DNA of 51,230 nt from Paenibacillus typhae (GCF_900099765.1 NZ_FNDX01000044.1:1-51230); one strand, 5' to 3'. Positions 5,318 to 14,826 are shown, numbered from the stretch's first letter. Notes: generated by a model from the letters alone, not told the origin. Made by a program: numbers and translations.

Positions 5318-8182
5318 CTATTCCTGAGACTTCTTCTTCTTTTTCTTGCGGCGCACGGCGTTCTCCGCGTTGCCGCTCCCCTGGCCGCCCGGCGTGACAG
5401 CCGGGCTGGTGAAGACGCCGCCTTTCTTCTTGCGGCGGCCCTTGTCCTTGCCGCTGCTGCTGCCGCGGCTCTCGAACCCGCGATCCTCCCGGCTCGTGAA
5501 CCGGGTGTTCGCGTCAACCCCGCGCAGCTCGCCGCTGCCCGCGCCGTCGCCGAGCGGCGCGCCGTAGCCGCCCTTGCCGGAGCCGAAGCTGAAGCTGATG
5601 CCGCGCCCTGCGGCATCGCCTCCAGCCGCTCCGCCGCGGCCTCTTCCGCCGCCGCTGCGCTCGCGCGGCGCACTGCCACTGCCGCCCGCTTCGCCGTTCA
5701 GGGCGGCAAAGGCACGGCGCGCGGCCTCAGCCGGGCCGCCGCCCCCGCGCTTGCCGCGCGCAGGCGCATCCGCCGGCGCGCCGCTGCCAGGCGCCGCCTC
5801 GCTGCGCGGCGCCGTTTCCCAGGTGCCGGTGGTCACGGCACCGGCTTTGCGCTTGCCGCCGGCCTTGCCCTTACCGGCGGCAACGCCTTTACCTGCGCCA
5901 GCCTTGCCTTTACCAGCGGCGCCCGTTTTACCAAAGCCGCCGCGGTCCTTGCCGCCGCGCCCGCCTTTACCCCCGGCGAAGCCGCCGCCTTTGCCCGGCC
6001 GGCCGCCGTAGCTGCGGTGTTCACCCGCAGCACGCGGCTTCATGTCGACCAGCTCGAAGTCGATGGTGTGGTCGTCCATGTTCACCTTGGCGACACGGAT
6101 CTTCACCTCGTCACCGATGCGGAATACCTTGGAGGTGCGCTCACCGATCAGCGCCATATGGGCTTCGTCAAAGTGGTAATAGTCATCCGTCAGGGCGCTG
6201 AGACGGATCAGGCCTTCGACAGTATTTTCAAGCTCGATGAACATCCCGAAGCTGGTCACACTGCTGACCATCGCCTCGAACTCCTCACCGACCTTATCCT
6301 GCATATACTCAGCCTTCTTCAGCTGTTCGGTATCACGTTCAGCTTCAACGGCTACGCGCTCACGCTCCGAGGACTGCTGGGCAATATCCGGCATCCGGCT
6401 GGCCAGATACTCATGCCGTTTCTCGGTCAGCGCCCCGCCGTTCTCCAGCACCTCACGCATTACGCGGTGAATGACAAGGTCAGGATAACGGCGGATCGGT
6501 GAAGTGAAATGGGAATAGTATTCGGCAGCCAGTCCAAAGTGGCCTGTGCTCTCGGCATCATACTTCGCCTGCTTCATCGAGCGCAGCATCATGGTGCTGA
6601 TTACGGTCTGTTCCTTCGTCCCTTCGATCTGCTCCAGCAGATCCTGCAGGGCACGCGGGTGAATGGAATTCCCCCGGCCTTTGACATGGTAGCCGAAGTT
6701 AGCGGCAAAAGCCATGAAGTTCTGCAGCTTCTCCTGATCCGGGTCCTCATGTATCCGGTACAGGAACGGCACCTTCAGCCAGTGGAAATGCTCAGCCACC
6801 GTCTCGTTAGCCGCCAGCATAAACTCCTCAATAATCTGCTCAGCCACGGAACGCTCGCGTTTTACGATATCAATCGCCTTGCCTGTCTCATCAACGATAA
6901 TCTTGCTTTCTTCAAAGTCAAAATCAACCGCCCCGCGCCGCATCCGGGCCGCCCGCAGCTTCATCGCCAGCTCTTTCATCAGACGGAAATCCTCGATCAG
7001 CGGGCTGTAGCGCTCCAGCAGCTCCGGATCTTCATCCTCCACAATTTTGCGGACGTCGGAATAGGTCATTCTTTCTTTGGTACGGATAACGCTCGTAAAG
7101 ACATCATGCTTCACGACCTTCATATGCTCGTTGAACTCCATCTCACAGGACATGGTGAGCCGGTCCACCTTGGGATTAAGACTGCAGATCCCGTTCGAGA
7201 GCCGGTGCGGCAGCATCGGAATAACCCGGTCTACCAGGTAGACGCTGCATCCCCGGTCATAAGCTTCCTTATCCAGCTCCGAGCCCTCACGCACGTAATA
7301 ACCGACATCGGCAATATGAACGCCCAGCTTGTAGTTTCCGTTCTCCAGACGCTGCACATTAACCGCATCATCAAGGTCCTTGGCATCAGCGCCGTCGATG
7401 GTCACAATGTTCAGTCCGCGCAGATCGCGCCGGCCCTGCTGTACAATCTCTTCTTCCGTAATGGAATCCGGAGCCTGCTCCGCTTCCCGCATTACCTCAG
7501 CAGGAAAAGCCTCCGGCAGCTGATGCTTGCGGATAACGGAAAGAATATCAACACCCGGGTCATCCTTGTGCCCGAGAATCTCGATGATTTCCCCCTCTGC
7601 CGCTGCCCGGCCCTCAGGATAATTAACGATGCGCACGACAACCTTTTCGCCGTCAACCGCACCGCCAAACGACTGCTTCGGAATAAAAATGTCACGGTTT
7701 ATCCGCTTATCATCAGGCAGCACAAATCCGTAAGTCTCCAGGCTCTGGAACACACCGACAGTCTGCAATACGCCGCGCTTGACAATCCGCACCACTTCAC
7801 CTTCCATCCGCCCGCCGGACGGACTTTTGGAGGTAATCCGGATCAGCACAATATCGCCGTTCATTGCACCTTTGAGATCATTGGCATGAACGTAGACATC
7901 AGGATGGTCGCGGTCATCAGGAATCAGGAAAGCGAAGCCCTTAGCATGCGCCTGCAGCCGCCCCCTTAAAAGATCCATCCGCTCCGGCACACCATAACGG
8001 TTATTCCGGGTCAGTACGATCCGGCCGTCCTGCTCCAGTTCGGAGAGCAAATCCTCAAACGCCTTGAACGAAGCGCTATCCTCTATCGCAAAATGGCTGA
8101 CCAGCTCATCGTAAGTCAGCGGCTTATAAGCGGTTTCCCGCATAAAATCGAGTAATATTTCCTGTGTTATCAAATAAGTCAC
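5318..8182 (-). CDS. rnr: Ribonuclease R with a very long basic low-complexity tail
   Basis: A 3'-to-5' hydrolytic exoribonuclease that degrades structured RNA and works with tmRNA/SmpB in removing non-stop mRNA. Order of domains: N-terminal winged helix (about 1-65), two cold-shock OB folds (GFAFLIPDD, YGFVLPDD), the RNB catalytic domain with DAKDLDDA (D266, D269, D271, D272 bind metal), an S1 domain (about 640-717), then a tail of about 235 residues made almost only of Gly, Ala, Lys, Arg, Ser and Pro and ending in a run of lysines. The family usually ends shortly after S1 with a short basic tail. The tail DNA (about 5320-6030) is far more GC-rich than the rest. GTG at 8182 opens the frame, but GAGGTGA lies 6 nt before TTG at 8173, which may be the real start. 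Upstream neighbour: secG. Confidence 0.93.
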   Translation of the reverse strand: MTYLITQEILLDFMRETAYKPLTYDELVSHFAIEDSASFKAFEDLLSELEQDGRIVLTRNNRYGVPERMDLLRGRLQAHAKGFAFLIPDDRDHPDVYVHANDLKGAMNGDIVLIRITSKSPSGGRMEGEVVRIVKRGVLQTVGVFQSLETYGFVLPDDKRINRDIFIPKQSFGGAVDGEKVVVRIVNYPEGRAAAEGEIIEILGHKDDPGVDILSVIRKHQLPEAFPAEVMREAEQAPDSITEEEIVQQGRRDLRGLNIVTIDGADAKDLDDAVNVQRLENGNYKLGVHIADVGYYVREGSELDKEAYDRGCSVYLVDRVIPMLPHRLSNGICSLNPKVDRLTMSCEMEFNEHMKVVKHDVFTSVIRTKERMTYSDVRKIVEDEDPELLERYSPLIEDFRLMKELAMKLRAARMRRGAVDFDFEESKIIVDETGKAIDIVKRERSVAEQIIEEFMLAANETVAEHFHWLKVPFLYRIHEDPDQEKLQNFMAFAANFGYHVKGRGNSIHPRALQDLLEQIEGTKEQTVISTMMLRSMKQAKYDAESTGHFGLAAEYYSHFTSPIRRYPDLVIHRVMREVLENGGALTEKRHEYLASRMPDIAQQSSERERVAVEAERDTEQLKKAEYMQDKVGEEFEAMVSSVTSFGMFIELENTVEGLIRLSALTDDYYHFDEAHMALIGERTSKVFRIGDEVKIRVAKVNMDDHTIDFELVDMKPRAAGEHRSYGGRPGKGGGFAGGKGGRGGKDRGGFGKTGAAGKGKAGAGKGVAAGKGKAGGKRKAGAVTTGTWETAPRSEAAPGSGAPADAPARGKRGGGGPAEAARRAFAALNGEAGGSGSAPRERSGGGRGRGGAAGGDAAGRGISFSFGSGKGGYGAPLGDGAGSGELRGVDANTRFTSREDRGFESRGSSSGKDKGRRKKKGGVFTSPAVTPGGQGSGNAENAVRRKKKKKKSQE

Positions 8183-8360
8183 CTCGGCCCTTTCGCAGCA
8201 TCGTATGCTGCCGGCAAATATGTACGTCTTGTCCTCTTTGGTTTTTCTTGCATCAAGTAAATTTTACCTCTATATACTTCATACCCTAGTATACACGAAA
8301 TCAATCCCGCCCATCCCTGTTATGATTATCCCAAGGTTAACGCAGGCTCAAAAATGCAAA

Positions 8361-8408
8361 AATAAAAAGCCCCCGCCCCATTCCATTCAGAACAGAGCGA
8401 AGGCTTAG
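8361..8408 (-). terminator. Weak terminator candidate after secG
   Basis: Minus-strand AGCCTTCGC and GCGGGGGCT can pair imperfectly around a long loop and are followed by a T-rich run (CTTTTTATTTTT). It would separate secG from rnr. Confidence 0.4.
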
Positions 8409-8418
8409 TGTATGCAGT

Positions 8419-8652
8419 TTAGTCAACAAAAATGGCAACAACGATTGACATGATAAAGAATCCGGCTGCCAATGCAACTGTTACACGCTGCAGTACGAGT
8501 TCCATACCGCGAGCTTTGGTTTTACCGAAGAGATGCTCAGCACCGCCGGAGATGGCACCGGAAAGACCTGCGCTTTTCCCTTTTTGCAGAAGAACGACCG
8601 CAATCAGACCGACGGAAAAAATCAGGAGCACAATTTTCAAAAAGATATCCAT
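8419..8652 (-). CDS. secG: Protein-export membrane protein SecG
   Basis: SecG is the small third subunit of the SecYEG translocon and aids SecA-driven export. The 77-residue protein has two hydrophobic helices (about 5-22 and 56-76) joined by a polar loop with the family motif LLQKGKSAGLSGAISGGAEHLFGK. Length is typical for Firmicutes. An AGGAGGTGG ribosome-binding site precedes the ATG. It sits between eno and rnr, as in Bacillus. Confidence 0.95.
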   Translation of the reverse strand: MDIFLKIVLLIFSVGLIAVVLLQKGKSAGLSGAISGGAEHLFGKTKARGMELVLQRVTVALAAGFFIMSIVVAIFVD

Positions 8653-8775
8653 TCACTTCCACCTCCTACGTCAAGCATCACTATCTATGGTAATTTAGAT
8701 TTCACGATTCATAAACAGCATTTTTATTTTATCATAGCGTTAAAGCGAATACAACCTTATCCCTGCGGCCATCAC

Positions 8776-8810
8776 AAAAAAAGCCCGCCGTAAACCGGCA
8801 GGCTCTTAAA
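8776..8810 (-). terminator. Terminator of the glycolytic operon (after eno)
   Basis: Minus-strand GAGCCTGCCGG pairs with CCGGCGGGCT-like sequence around TTTA, followed by seven T. Located just past the eno stop at 8827. Confidence 0.85.
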
Positions 8811-8826
8811 GCTATATCAAAAGAAA

Positions 8827-10113
8827 TTATCTTTTGAGGTTGTAGAAGGATTTCAGGCCGTTGTATTGAGCCAGTTCACCCAGTTCGTCTTCGATGCGAA
8901 GCAGTTGGTTGTACTTGGCAACGCGGTCTGTACGGGAAGGAGCACCTGTTTTGATCTGGCCAGCATTGGTAGCAACAGCGATGTCAGCGATTGTGCTGTC
9001 TTCGGACTCACCGGAACGGTGGGAGATAACAGCAGTGTAGCCTGCACGTTTAGCCATTTCGATAGCATCGAAAGTTTCAGTCAGTGTACCAATCTGGTTA
9101 ACCTTAACCAGGATGGAGTTACCGATACCTTTTTCGATACCTGTAGCAAGACGCTCAGTGTTAGTAACGAACAGGTCGTCACCAACCAATTGAACTTTGT
9201 CGCCCAATTTTTCAGTGAGCAATTTCCAGCCATCCCAGTCGTCTTCGGACATACCGTCTTCGATTGTGATGATTGGGTACTTCTCAACCCAGGAAGCCAG
9301 CAGGTCAACATACTCAGCGGAAGTGTAGGATTTGCCTTCGCCAGCAAGTGTGTACTTGCCATCTTTGTAGAACTCAGTGGAAGCAACGTCCATACCCAGG
9401 AATACGTCAACACCTGGTTTGTAGCCGGCTTTTTCGATAGCTTCGATGATTGTAGTGATTGCTTCTTCGTTGGAACCAAGGTTAGGAGCGAAGCCGCCTT
9501 CGTCACCTACAGCTGTGTTCAGGCCTTTGGACTGCAGTACGGATTTCAGGTTGTGGAAGATTTCAGCACCTGTACGCAGAGCTTCTTTGAAGCTTGGAGC
9601 GCCTACTGGCAGAACCATGAACTCTTGAACGTCGATGTTGTTATCAGCATGCTCACCACCGTTGATGATGTTCATCATTGGTACTGGCAGTGCTTTAGCG
9701 TTGAATCCGCCCAGGTATACGTACAAAGGAATATCCAGAGCTGCTGCAGCTGCGCGAGCTACTGCCATGGATACAGCCAGGATTGCGTTAGCGCCCAGCT
9801 TGCCTTTGTTAGGAGTTCCGTCCAGAGTGATCATCAGCTTGTCGATGCCCACTTGGTCAAGAGCGTCCATACCGATTACTTCTGGAGCGATGATTTCGTT
9901 TACGTTCTCAACAGCCTTCAGAACGCCTTTGCCCAGGTAACGGGATTTGTCGCCGTCACGAAGCTCTACAGCTTCATGAGCGCCAGTGGAAGCGCCGGAA
10001 GGAACGATAGCGCGGCCTTTAGCGCCGGATTCCAGGTAAACGTCAACCTCTACAGTAGGGTTACCGCGGGAGTCAAGGACTTCGCGTGCATATACATCAG
10101 AAATAATAGTCAT
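8827..10113 (-). CDS. eno: Enolase (phosphopyruvate hydratase)
   Basis: Converts 2-phosphoglycerate to phosphoenolpyruvate in glycolysis; in Firmicutes it is also linked to the RNA degradosome. The 428-residue protein has the N-terminal YAREVLDSRGNPTVEV, the GASTGAHEAVELRD loop, metal ligands in MDVASTEF, IEDGM and VGDDLFVTN, the catalytic lysine in SILVKVNQIGTLTE, and the SHRSGESED signature. ATG at 10113 is chosen: AAAGGAG lies upstream and the family starts at this point; the longer frame is not supported. It is the last gene of the cggR operon and follows gpmI by 61 bp. Confidence 0.98.
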   Translation of the reverse strand: MTIISDVYAREVLDSRGNPTVEVDVYLESGAKGRAIVPSGASTGAHEAVELRDGDKSRYLGKGVLKAVENVNEIIAPEVIGMDALDQVGIDKLMITLDGTPNKGKLGANAILAVSMAVARAAAAALDIPLYVYLGGFNAKALPVPMMNIINGGEHADNNIDVQEFMVLPVGAPSFKEALRTGAEIFHNLKSVLQSKGLNTAVGDEGGFAPNLGSNEEAITTIIEAIEKAGYKPGVDVFLGMDVASTEFYKDGKYTLAGEGKSYTSAEYVDLLASWVEKYPIITIEDGMSEDDWDGWKLLTEKLGDKVQLVGDDLFVTNTERLATGIEKGIGNSILVKVNQIGTLTETFDAIEMAKRAGYTAVISHRSGESEDSTIADIAVATNAGQIKTGAPSRTDRVAKYNQLLRIEDELGELAQYNGLKSFYNLKR

Positions 10114-10174
10114 GTAAGTTAATCTCCTTTTAACTATGGTTTTGGTTATTGCAAAGCGTTCGTTAGGCTCCTGC

Positions 10175-11719
10175 TTATTTGCGGCTGGCAATCATGGATT
10201 GTCCGGTCATTTCCGCAGGCTGCGGAAGTCCCATCAGATCCAGAATGGTCGGTGCTACATCGGCAAGGATACCGGATTCGCGCAGAACAACATTCTCAGT
10301 GGTTACAATGAACGGAACCGGATTGGTGGTGTGAGCGGTGAACGGACGTCCCTGCTCGTCAAATACCATATCCGCATTACCGTGGTCGGCAATGATGATC
10401 GCAACGCCGCCCTTGGCAACAACTGCATCAACGACTTTACCCACACATTCATCCGTAACTTCAACCGCCTTGATCGTAGGCTCCAGCATGCCGGAGTGTC
10501 CAACCATATCAGGGTTCGCAAAGTTCAGGATGATGGCATCCTGTCTGTCCGCCTCGATTTCAGCTACGCAGGCCGCCGCCACTTCGTATGCGCTCATCTC
10601 AGGCTTCAGATCATAGGTTGCCACTTTTGGCGAGTTAATCAGGATGCGGGTTTCGCCCGGAAGCTCTTCGTCGCGTCCGCCGCTGAAGAAGAAGGTTACG
10701 TGCGGGTACTTTTCAGTTTCCGCAATACGCAGCTGCTTCTTGTTGTTCTGTACAAGCACTTCACCCAGAGTATTGTCCAGGTTCTTCGGTGAGTAGGCTA
10801 CATAGCCCTGTACCGTTTCACTGAACGTAGTCAGGCACACGAAGTGCAGATCCTGCGGGAACAAAGGACCACGGTCGAAACCGCGGAAATCAGAGTTCGT
10901 GAATACCTGCGACAGCTGGATCGCACGGTCAGGACGGAAGTTCAGGAATACGACAGAATCGCCGCTTTCCACTACTCCTACCGGCTGGTCGTTGCTGTCA
11001 ACGATTACGCTAGGCTCTACGAATTCATCATACACGGAATTCTGGTAGGATGCAGTGATGGCCTGCAGCGCATCGGTATATTTAGGGCCTTCGCCATATA
11101 CCATTGCCCGGTAAGCCTTCTCTACACGCTCCCAGCGCTTGTCACGGTCCATCGCGTAGTAACGTCCGGATACCGTAGCGATTGTACCTACGCCAACTTC
11201 TTCGATCTTCGCGATCAGATCCTGAACGAACTTTTGTCCGCTGTCAGGCGCAACGTCGCGTCCGTCCATGAAAGCATGGATATACACTTCGTGCATATCT
11301 TCTTTCTTGGCCAGATCGAGCATGGCGAACAGGTGATTGATGTGACTGTGCACGCCGCCGTCGGAAACGAGCGCATACAGGTGAAGCTTTTTGCCGGTGG
11401 ACTTGGCGCTTCTTACAGCAGCAACCAGCGTTTCGTTCTCAAAGAATTCACCGTCACGGATCGACTTGTCGATACGGGTCAGATCCTGGTATACGATCCG
11501 GCCTGCGCCGATGTTAAGGTGACCTACTTCCGAGTTGCCCATTTGTCCTTCAGGCAGACCTACAGCTTCGCCGCAGGCGGTAAGCGTAGTGTTCGGATAT
11601 TGCTTCAGGTAACGGTCGTAGTTCGGCTTATTGGCTTGGGCAACCGCGTTGCCTTCATCCGTATTCCGCAATCCGAATCCGTCCATGATGATTAATGCTA
11701 CCGGTCTTGGAGATGACAT
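10175..11719 (-). CDS. gpmI: 2,3-bisphosphoglycerate-independent phosphoglycerate mutase
   Basis: Interconverts 3- and 2-phosphoglycerate using two Mn ions and a phosphoserine intermediate. The 514-residue protein has the metal motif IMDGFG (D13), the nucleophile serine in MGNSEVGHLNIGAGR (S63), DGGVHSH, the DGRD motif, and the C-terminal metal sites NFANPDMVGHSG and IADHGNAD. A GAGGGGG site lies 10 nt before the ATG and overlaps the end of tpiA, indicating translational coupling. Length is normal (about 510). Confidence 0.98.
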   Translation of the reverse strand: MSSPRPVALIIMDGFGLRNTDEGNAVAQANKPNYDRYLKQYPNTTLTACGEAVGLPEGQMGNSEVGHLNIGAGRIVYQDLTRIDKSIRDGEFFENETLVAAVRSAKSTGKKLHLYALVSDGGVHSHINHLFAMLDLAKKEDMHEVYIHAFMDGRDVAPDSGQKFVQDLIAKIEEVGVGTIATVSGRYYAMDRDKRWERVEKAYRAMVYGEGPKYTDALQAITASYQNSVYDEFVEPSVIVDSNDQPVGVVESGDSVVFLNFRPDRAIQLSQVFTNSDFRGFDRGPLFPQDLHFVCLTTFSETVQGYVAYSPKNLDNTLGEVLVQNNKKQLRIAETEKYPHVTFFFSGGRDEELPGETRILINSPKVATYDLKPEMSAYEVAAACVAEIEADRQDAIILNFANPDMVGHSGMLEPTIKAVEVTDECVGKVVDAVVAKGGVAIIIADHGNADMVFDEQGRPFTAHTTNPVPFIVTTENVVLRESGILADVAPTILDLMGLPQPAEMTGQSMIASRK

Positions 11720-11721
11720 CC

Positions 11722-12477
11722 TTACAATGCCCCCTCAACGAGTGAAACGAAGGAAGCAGGCTGCAGGCTGGCACCGCCGACGAGAGCGCCGTCGATGTCG
11801 CTTTGACTCATGTACTCCGTTACATTCTCCGGCTTCACGCTGCCGCCGTATTGAATACGTACAGCTTCGGCTGTTGCTTCATCGTACAGGTCTTTTACAA
11901 GGGTACGGATGTAAGCAATAACTTCGTTAGCGTCCTGGGAAGTAGAGGATTTACCTGTACCGATCGCCCAGATTGGCTCATAAGCGATAACAACCTGAGC
12001 TGCCTGTTCAGCACTCAGACCGGCAAAGGCACCTTCAGTTTGAACCTTGCAAACTTCCTTGGTCTGGTCAGCTTCGCGCTCTTCAAGCTTTTCGCCGACA
12101 CATACGATTGGAGTAATGCCGTGGCGGAATGCCGCGTGCATTTTTTTGTTTACAATTTCATCCGTTTCGCCGAAATAAGCGCGGCGCTCGGAGTGGCCGA
12201 TGATAACGTAGTCTACGCCCAGATCTTTCAGCATAACGCCGCTGATTTCACCTGTGTAAGCACCGTTGTCTTCGAAGTGCAGGTTCTGTGCACCGATTTT
12301 GATGGATGTACCTTTAACCGCTGCTACCAGTGCAGGCAGGTTGGTGAAAGGAGCGCAAATGACAGTTTCCACGCCTTCTACTTCTGCCTGGCCTTTAACT
12401 TCAGCGATAAAGCCTTCTGCTTCCGGAACGGTTTTGAACATTTTCCAGTTGCCGGCGATAATAGGTGTTCTGCTCAT
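11722..12477 (-). CDS. tpiA: Triosephosphate isomerase
   Basis: Interconverts dihydroxyacetone phosphate and glyceraldehyde 3-phosphate. The 251-residue TIM barrel has GNWKM (catalytic K12), IIGHSERR (catalytic His), the AYEPIWAIGTGK segment with catalytic Glu and flexible loop 6, and the phosphate-binding YGGSVKPEN and GALVGGASL. AGGAGG is 12 nt upstream of the ATG. It is between pgk and gpmI in the glycolytic operon. Confidence 0.98.
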   Translation of the reverse strand: MSRTPIIAGNWKMFKTVPEAEGFIAEVKGQAEVEGVETVICAPFTNLPALVAAVKGTSIKIGAQNLHFEDNGAYTGEISGVMLKDLGVDYVIIGHSERRAYFGETDEIVNKKMHAAFRHGITPIVCVGEKLEEREADQTKEVCKVQTEGAFAGLSAEQAAQVVIAYEPIWAIGTGKSSTSQDANEVIAYIRTLVKDLYDEATAEAVRIQYGGSVKPENVTEYMSQSDIDGALVGGASLQPASFVSLVEGAL

Positions 12478-12505
12478 AATCTTGTATTGCCTCCTTCTTT
12501 GCCTC

Positions 12506-13687
12506 TTACTTGTCGTTCAGTGCTTCTACGCCAGGAAGTGCCTTACCTTCCATGAACTCCAGGGATGCGCCGCCGCCAGTAGAGATGTGATCCATTTGGT
12601 CAGCCAGCTGGAATTTTTCTGCTGCAGCTGCGGAATCGCCGCCGCCGATGACAGTGTAACCTTCAGTTGTTGCGCAAGCCTGCGCTACTGCCTTGGTTCC
12701 TTCAGCAAAGATATCGATTTCGAATACGCCCATAGGTCCGTTCCATACAACCAGCTTGGAATCTTTAATGATATTGGCGTAGATTTCACGGGTTTTAGGA
12801 CCGATGTCCAGACCTTCCCAGTCAGCAGGAATTTCAGTAACATCTACAATTTTGGTGTTGGCATCCGCACCGAACTTGTCAGCGACAACAACGTCAACCG
12901 GAAGTACGAAGTTTTTGCCCAGTTTTTTAGCCTTCTCGATGAATCCGAGCGCAGCGTCGATTTTATCGTTGTCTACCAGCGATTTGCCGATTTCATAGCC
13001 TTGAGCTTTGGTGAATGTATAAGAAAGGCCGCCGCCGATCAGAACATTGTCAGCCAGGTTCAAGAGGTTGTCGATAACGTCGATTTTGTCCTTAACCTTG
13101 GAACCGCCGATGATGGCAGTGAAAGGACGCTCAGGGTTCGAAAGAGCTTTGCCCAGTACGGACAATTCCTTCTCCATCAGAAGACCGGATACAGCCGGCA
13201 GGAAGTGAGCGATACCTTCAGTAGAAGCATGAGCACGGTGAGCCGCGCCGAACGCGTCATTTACGAACAGGTCAGCCAGTTCAGCGAACTGCTTAGCCAG
13301 TTCAGGATCGTTCTTTTCTTCGCCCGGATAGAAACGGACATTCTCAAGCACAAGCACGTCGCCGTCGTTCAGCTCAGCGATTTGCGCTTTAACAGCCTCG
13401 CCGACAGCTTCATCAGCTTTGGCTACCGGTTTGCCGAGCAGCTCGGACAGACGCTCTGCAGCAACGGTAAGACGCATGGAATCAACGAATTGGCCCTTTG
13501 GACGGCCCATGTGGCTCGCCAAAATGACCTTAGCACCGTTTTCGATCAGGTACTTAATCGTTGGAAGGGTTTCGCGGATACGGGTATCATCTGTGATCTT
13601 GCCGTCTTCCACCGGAACGTTAAAATCGACGCGCACGAATACGCGTTTGCCTGCTACTTCTACATCACGGACGCTTTTTTTGTTCAT
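12506..13687 (-). CDS. pgk: Phosphoglycerate kinase
   Basis: Transfers phosphate from 1,3-bisphosphoglycerate to ADP, giving ATP. The 393-residue two-domain protein carries RVDFNVP, the basic patch SHMGRPKG, the GGSKVKDKI lysine region, the nucleotide-binding NGPMGVFE and the glycine-rich GGGDSAAAAEKF near the C terminus. Full length. It follows gap after a hairpin and leads tpiA-gpmI-eno on the same transcript. Confidence 0.98.
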   Translation of the reverse strand: MNKKSVRDVEVAGKRVFVRVDFNVPVEDGKITDDTRIRETLPTIKYLIENGAKVILASHMGRPKGQFVDSMRLTVAAERLSELLGKPVAKADEAVGEAVKAQIAELNDGDVLVLENVRFYPGEEKNDPELAKQFAELADLFVNDAFGAAHRAHASTEGIAHFLPAVSGLLMEKELSVLGKALSNPERPFTAIIGGSKVKDKIDVIDNLLNLADNVLIGGGLSYTFTKAQGYEIGKSLVDNDKIDAALGFIEKAKKLGKNFVLPVDVVVADKFGADANTKIVDVTEIPADWEGLDIGPKTREIYANIIKDSKLVVWNGPMGVFEIDIFAEGTKAVAQACATTEGYTVIGGGDSAAAAEKFQLADQMDHISTGGGASLEFMEGKALPGVEALNDK

Positions 13688-13717
13688 GATTAGTCTTCCT
13701 CCACACCCAAATTTAGA

Positions 13718-13754
13718 AAGAGCGGAAACAAGGAACTTCTGTTTCCGCTCTATA
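13718..13754 (-). terminator. Strong hairpin between gap and pgk
   Basis: AGAGCGGAAACA and TGTTTCCGCTCT form a perfect 12-bp stem with a short loop. The following T-run is poor (CTCTTTCT), so it may act as a partial terminator or an mRNA end-stabilising/processing hairpin that lowers pgk expression relative to gap, rather than as a full stop. Confidence 0.7.
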
Positions 13755-13778
13755 GATGCTGCTTATGTTAAGCCGGTC

Positions 13779-14789
13779 TTACTTAGCCAGTTTTGCGAAG
13801 TGTTCCAAAGTGCGAACCAGCTGTGCAGTGTAGGACATTTCGTTGTCGTACCAAGCAACAGTTTTAACCAGTTGTTTGTCGCCAACAGTCAGGACTTTGG
13901 TTTGTGTTGCATCGTACAGGGAACCGAAAGTCATGCCCTTGATGTCGGAAGATACGATTTCATCTTCAGTGTAGCCGTAAGTTTCTGGATCGGAAGCTTC
14001 CTTCATTGCTGCGTTGATTTCTTCAACAGTTACGTTCTTCTCAAGAACAGTAACCAGCTCAGTCAGGGAACCTGTAGCAACAGGCACGCGTTGTGCTGCT
14101 CCGTCAAGTTTGCCTTTCAGTTCTGGAATAACCAGACCGATTGCTTTTGCAGCACCGGTAGTGTTAGGGATGATGTTCTCAGCAGCTGCACGAGCGCGTC
14201 TGAAGTCACCTTTAGCGTGTGGAGCATCAAGAGTGTTCTGGTCGCCAGTGTAAGCGTGGATTGTAGTCATCAGGCCTTCAACCACACCGAACTTGTCGTT
14301 CAGGACTTTTGCCATTGGAGCCAGGCAGTTGGTTGTGCAAGATGCGCCGGAGATAACTGTTTCGGAACCATCAAGGATGTCATGGTTAACGTTGTAAACA
14401 ACAGTTTTCATGTCGCCTGTAGCTGGAGCAGAGATAACTACTTTTTTAGCTCCGCCTTTAAGGTGCTTTTCAGCAGCTTCTTTAGTTGTGAAGAAGCCTG
14501 TGCACTCCAGAACGATGTCTACGCCGAGGTCGCCCCAAGGCAGTTCTTCCGGGTTACGGTTCGCAAGAACCTTAACTTCTTTACCGTTTACTTTGAAGAA
14601 TCCGTCATGAACTTCAACGTCTCCCTGGAATTTACCTTGAGTTGTATCATATTTAAGCAAATGAGCAAGCATCTTAGCGTCAGTCAAGTCGTTGATTGCT
14701 ACCACTTCGATACCTTCTACATTTTGAATACGGCGGAATGCAAGGCGTCCAATACGTCCAAAACCGTTAATACCAACTTTTACACTCAT
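13779..14789 (-). CDS. gapA: Glyceraldehyde-3-phosphate dehydrogenase (glycolytic, NAD type)
   Basis: Oxidises glyceraldehyde 3-phosphate to 1,3-bisphosphoglycerate. The 336-residue protein has the Rossmann GINGFGRIGR, an NDL motif at 33-35 (D34 favours NAD over NADP), the catalytic ASCTTNC (C151), HAYTGDQ, and WYDNEMSYTAQLV. AGGAGG precedes the ATG. It is downstream of cggR and upstream of pgk, the order of the B. subtilis gapA operon, so this is the glycolytic rather than the gluconeogenic (gapB) enzyme. Confidence 0.98.
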   Translation of the reverse strand: MSVKVGINGFGRIGRLAFRRIQNVEGIEVVAINDLTDAKMLAHLLKYDTTQGKFQGDVEVHDGFFKVNGKEVKVLANRNPEELPWGDLGVDIVLECTGFFTTKEAAEKHLKGGAKKVVISAPATGDMKTVVYNVNHDILDGSETVISGASCTTNCLAPMAKVLNDKFGVVEGLMTTIHAYTGDQNTLDAPHAKGDFRRARAAAENIIPNTTGAAKAIGLVIPELKGKLDGAAQRVPVATGSLTELVTVLEKNVTVEEINAAMKEASDPETYGYTEDEIVSSDIKGMTFGSLYDATQTKVLTVGDKQLVKTVAWYDNEMSYTAQLVRTLEHFAKLAK

Positions 14790-14826
14790 TGAATAGTTCC
14801 TCCTAGATTTCGTTTTATTTATTCAA

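Noticed and set aside
5108..7969. Long plus-strand frames (464 and 486 codons) over rnr
   Set aside because: They are antisense to RNase R, have low-complexity or histidine-rich junk translations and no ribosome-binding site; they arise from codon bias of the real gene.
8866..10122. 418-codon plus-strand frame over eno
   Set aside because: Exact antisense of a highly conserved gene; the translation has no recognisable domain.
12266..14792. Two plus-strand frames of about 460-475 codons over pgk and gap
   Set aside because: Antisense shadows; they cross the known gene boundaries and lack start signals.
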